Virus record (IMG/VR): IMGVR_UViG_3300035698_009536
Span: 1-23,623 of that record
Source: a virus
Strand: one strand, 5' to 3'
DNA length: 23,623 bases
In this document: positions 22,803-23,623 of the stretch, one piece after another
How positions within the stretch are numbered: the stretch's first letter is position 1
Layout of the letters: each line of letters opens with the position of its first letter
The notes under the pieces: model-generated
What the model was told of the DNA's origin: nothing
What the model saw: only the letters and a program-made list of their open reading frames with translations
Databases searched by the model: none
Translations under genes and position numbers: made by a program

Positions 22803-22852
22803 TGATAACAAAAGTTAGCACCAAAAGCGCCAACTGTCAACTTTTGTTATCA
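22803..22852. repeat. Perfect 14-bp inverted repeat, probable operator of the late promoter
   Basis: TGATAACAAAAGTT (22803-22816) and its exact complement AACTTTTGTTATCA (22839-22852) are separated by 22 bases. The arms overlap the -10 and -35 of the leftward promoter respectively. The arm centres are 36 bp apart. Likely binding sites for a dimeric or looping regulator, not encoded in the window. Confidence 0.7.
22812..22840 (-). promoter_or_regulatory. Leftward promoter of the late operon
   Basis: On the minus strand TTGACA (22840-22835, perfect -35) is followed after exactly 17 bases by TAACTT (22817-22812), preceded by TGC, making an extended -10 (TGnTAACTT). Transcription should start near 22805, about 45 bases before terS. 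Every gene leftward to base 1 reads the same way with very small gaps, so it probably drives them all. Confidence 0.7.
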
Positions 22853-22934
22853 CATGGGAGCTTGTGTGGGAAAAATGTTCCGCATAATAAGATGCCGTTT
22901 AATATGCGAAATAAGGAGGGTGGCTATCTTGTTA

Positions 22935-22948
22935 CCTTTGATTGTGGC
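22935..22948. repeat. 14-bp direct repeat, copy 1
   Basis: CCTTTGATTGTGGC, exactly repeated at 23099-23112, 164 bases apart. Non-coding on present evidence. Possibly a regulator half-site. Confidence 0.65.
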
Positions 22949-22965
22949 GAGAATCACGAAAGTAA

Positions 22966-22997
22966 CACTTAAGAGTCAAGCGCAAGCACCTTAAGTG
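22966..22997. repeat. 8-bp inverted repeat
   Basis: CACTTAAG (22966-22973) and CTTAAGTG (22990-22997) are exact complements across 16 bases. No T run follows, so a terminator is unlikely. It could be a second operator or chance. Confidence 0.4.
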
Positions 22998-23088
22998 CCA
23001 GCGATATCCGCAACCAAATAAAAAAACAACACATTGCTCGCGGCTCTTCCTTCGACAAAAAGAAACTTGAAAAAGGTTCACTTTGTTC

Positions 23089-23119
23089 TTGACTCCCTCC
23101 TTTGATTGTGGCATATTAT
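23089..23119 (+). promoter_or_regulatory. Rightward promoter for the 62-aa and pentapeptide genes
   Basis: TTGACT (23089-23094) and TATTAT (23114-23119) are separated by 19 bases; CATATT at 17 bases is a poorer alternative. The 14-bp direct repeat copy 2 (23099-23112) fills the spacer, so factor binding there would block or bend the promoter. The next gene starts 42 bases downstream. Confidence 0.5.
23099..23112. repeat. 14-bp direct repeat, copy 2, within the promoter spacer
   Basis: Identical to 22935-22948. It lies between the -35 and -10 of the rightward promoter, suggesting regulation by a protein that also contacts copy 1. Confidence 0.65.
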
Positions 23120-23161
23120 AAACAAGTAAGAGAACAGCCACCCAATCACAGGAGCAAGACA

Positions 23162-23350
23162 ATGACACACCAGGCCGCAGAGCAAGGGCTACTGAGCGCC
23201 ATCAGCCGCCTCGAAAACCTCGCAGCAATCGCAGACCAGAAGCGGAACCCTGAGTTGGCCACCCGGCGCCGAGCGCAGGTCCAGGTCCTCAAAGCGACGG
23301 TCGAGAATCGCGCCACGGAATACGCCGGACACATTGCACTCGTAGCATAA
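23162..23350 (+). CDS. Small hypothetical protein, 62 aa
   Basis: The ATG at 23162 has AGGAG about seven bases upstream; the frame is open further upstream to 23102, but that would put the start at the promoter. The protein is helical and charged (MTHQAAEQGLLSAISRLENL, then RNPELATRRRAQVQVLKATV), without membrane segments. It is first in a rightward unit with the pentapeptide gene 21 bases later. No family recognised. A small early or accessory phage protein is likely. Confidence 0.7.
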   Translation: MTHQAAEQGLLSAISRLENLAAIADQKRNPELATRRRAQVQVLKATVENRATEYAGHIALVA

Positions 23351-23371
23351 CCCTCACCAGGAGAGTTTAGA

Positions 23372-23623
23372 ATGCCAGAAGAATCCTTTGAGATTATTTA
23401 TAGAAACCCATTACGGGTAAAAGTAACAGCTAAAATCGAATGTGAAGCAGCGACCACCAATGGGAGGAAGCTTGGCCTTGCAATTCTCTGGGCCTTTAAC
23501 TCAAGAGCAGACCTCACTTGGGCAGACCTCAGAGGGGCAGACCTCACAGGGGCAGACCTCACAGGGGCAGACCTCACAGGGGCAGACCTCAGAGGGGCAG
23601 ACCTCGCAGGGGCAGACCTCAGA
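23372..23623 (+). CDS. Pentapeptide-repeat protein, C-terminus cut by the right edge
   Basis: The ATG at 23372 has AGGAG about eight bases upstream, and the frame is open for 84 codons to the end of the window. The first 45 residues are non-repetitive (MPEESFEIIYRNPLRVKVTA, then KIECEAATTNGRKLGLAILW). From residue 46 the pattern A-D-L-x-x repeats: ADLTW, ADLRG, ADLTG three times, ADLRG, ADLAG, then a partial unit. Such repeats fold into a right-handed square beta helix. Some family members mimic DNA and act on gyrase (Qnr, MfpA); many have unknown roles. The full length and any C-terminal domain are outside the window. Confidence 0.82.
   Translation, partial: MPEESFEIIYRNPLRVKVTAKIECEAATTNGRKLGLAILWAFNSRADLTWADLRGADLTGADLTGADLTGADLRGADLAGADLR
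23507..23623 (+). repeat. 15-bp tandem repeat array encoding pentapeptides
   Basis: Seven full units and a 12-base partial unit of GCAGACCTCACAGGG, differing at only a few bases, run from 23507 to the window end. Near identity at the DNA level, not only at protein level, points to recent expansion by slippage or unequal crossing over. Confidence 0.85.

Larger units (their letters stand above)
22759..23161. other. Divergent control region between late genes and rightward genes
   Basis: About 400 bases, AT-rich compared with its surroundings and without a convincing gene. It holds a leftward promoter inside a 14-bp inverted repeat (22803-22852), an isolated strong ribosome-like sequence AAGGAGGG at 22913-22920, an 8-bp inverted repeat (22966-22997), two copies of a 14-bp direct repeat (22935-22948 and 23099-23112) and a rightward promoter (23089-23119). 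Confidence 0.8.

Noticed and set aside
22757-22972. 71-codon plus-strand frame over the control region
   Set aside because: It starts within the terS start, has no ribosome site, and spans the late promoter and palindrome.
23507-23623. CRISPR array
   Set aside because: The units are 15 bp, in frame, without spacers, and encode pentapeptides.
1-23623. tRNA, rRNA, integrase, transposase or insertion sequence
   Set aside because: I looked on both strands and saw no sequence supporting any of these, although short or diverged tRNAs cannot be ruled out by eye.

Overview
The window is the late structural region of a tailed double-stranded DNA phage or prophage. It holds about 25 tightly packed genes, all on the minus strand and in classic order: small terminase, large terminase, portal, protease/scaffold, decoration protein, major capsid protein, head-tail connectors, tail terminator, tail tube, tail chaperones, tape measure, distal tail protein and a giant tail-associated protein. 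There is no sheath, so the tail is most likely long and non-contractile (siphovirus-like). The head genes resemble the Mu family: a Mu gp29-type portal fused to a MuF-type domain, a Mu I-like protease with a nested scaffold, and a gpG-like protein. No integrase, transposase, rRNA or tRNA is visible. The host cannot be named. Strong Shine-Dalgarno sites, a TTGACA promoter and roughly balanced base composition point only to an ordinary bacterial host.

Layout from upstream (right) to downstream (left). The region 22759-23161 is a divergent control region. A leftward promoter (perfect TTGACA, 17-base spacer, extended -10) lies inside a perfect 14-bp inverted repeat and probably drives the whole late block. 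A weaker rightward promoter serves a 62-aa protein and a pentapeptide-repeat protein cut by the right edge. Leftward come terS, terL and portal-MuF (18373-22758). Next are three tiny unknown genes and three small membrane-protein genes (17144-18365), a possible lysis cassette embedded in the head module. The protease/scaffold gene (15705-17138) has its Mu I-like protease motifs in circularly permuted order, plus a strong internal start for a separate scaffold. Decoration and major capsid genes follow, the latter flanked by two hairpins. After these come a capsid-region protein with a signal-peptide-like N-terminus and small connector genes.

The tail module starts at about 12.1 kb with gpG-like and tail terminator genes, then two tandem paralogous tube-like genes. 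A gene for a methyltransferase-like protein with a zinc ribbon is inserted before the chaperones. The chaperone pair (8221-9017) shows a clear programmed -1 frameshift: nine A's followed by a stem-loop, with an open frame continuing 62 codons. Then come a 110-aa protein, a short tape measure (646 aa), a distal-tail protein with a lectin-like domain, a 115-aa protein and a tail protein of at least 1380 aa that runs off the left edge.

Most worth a second look are the permuted protease, the methyltransferase/zinc-ribbon gene in the tail module, the promoter-in-palindrome switch, the embedded membrane cluster, and the signal-peptide capsid-region protein.
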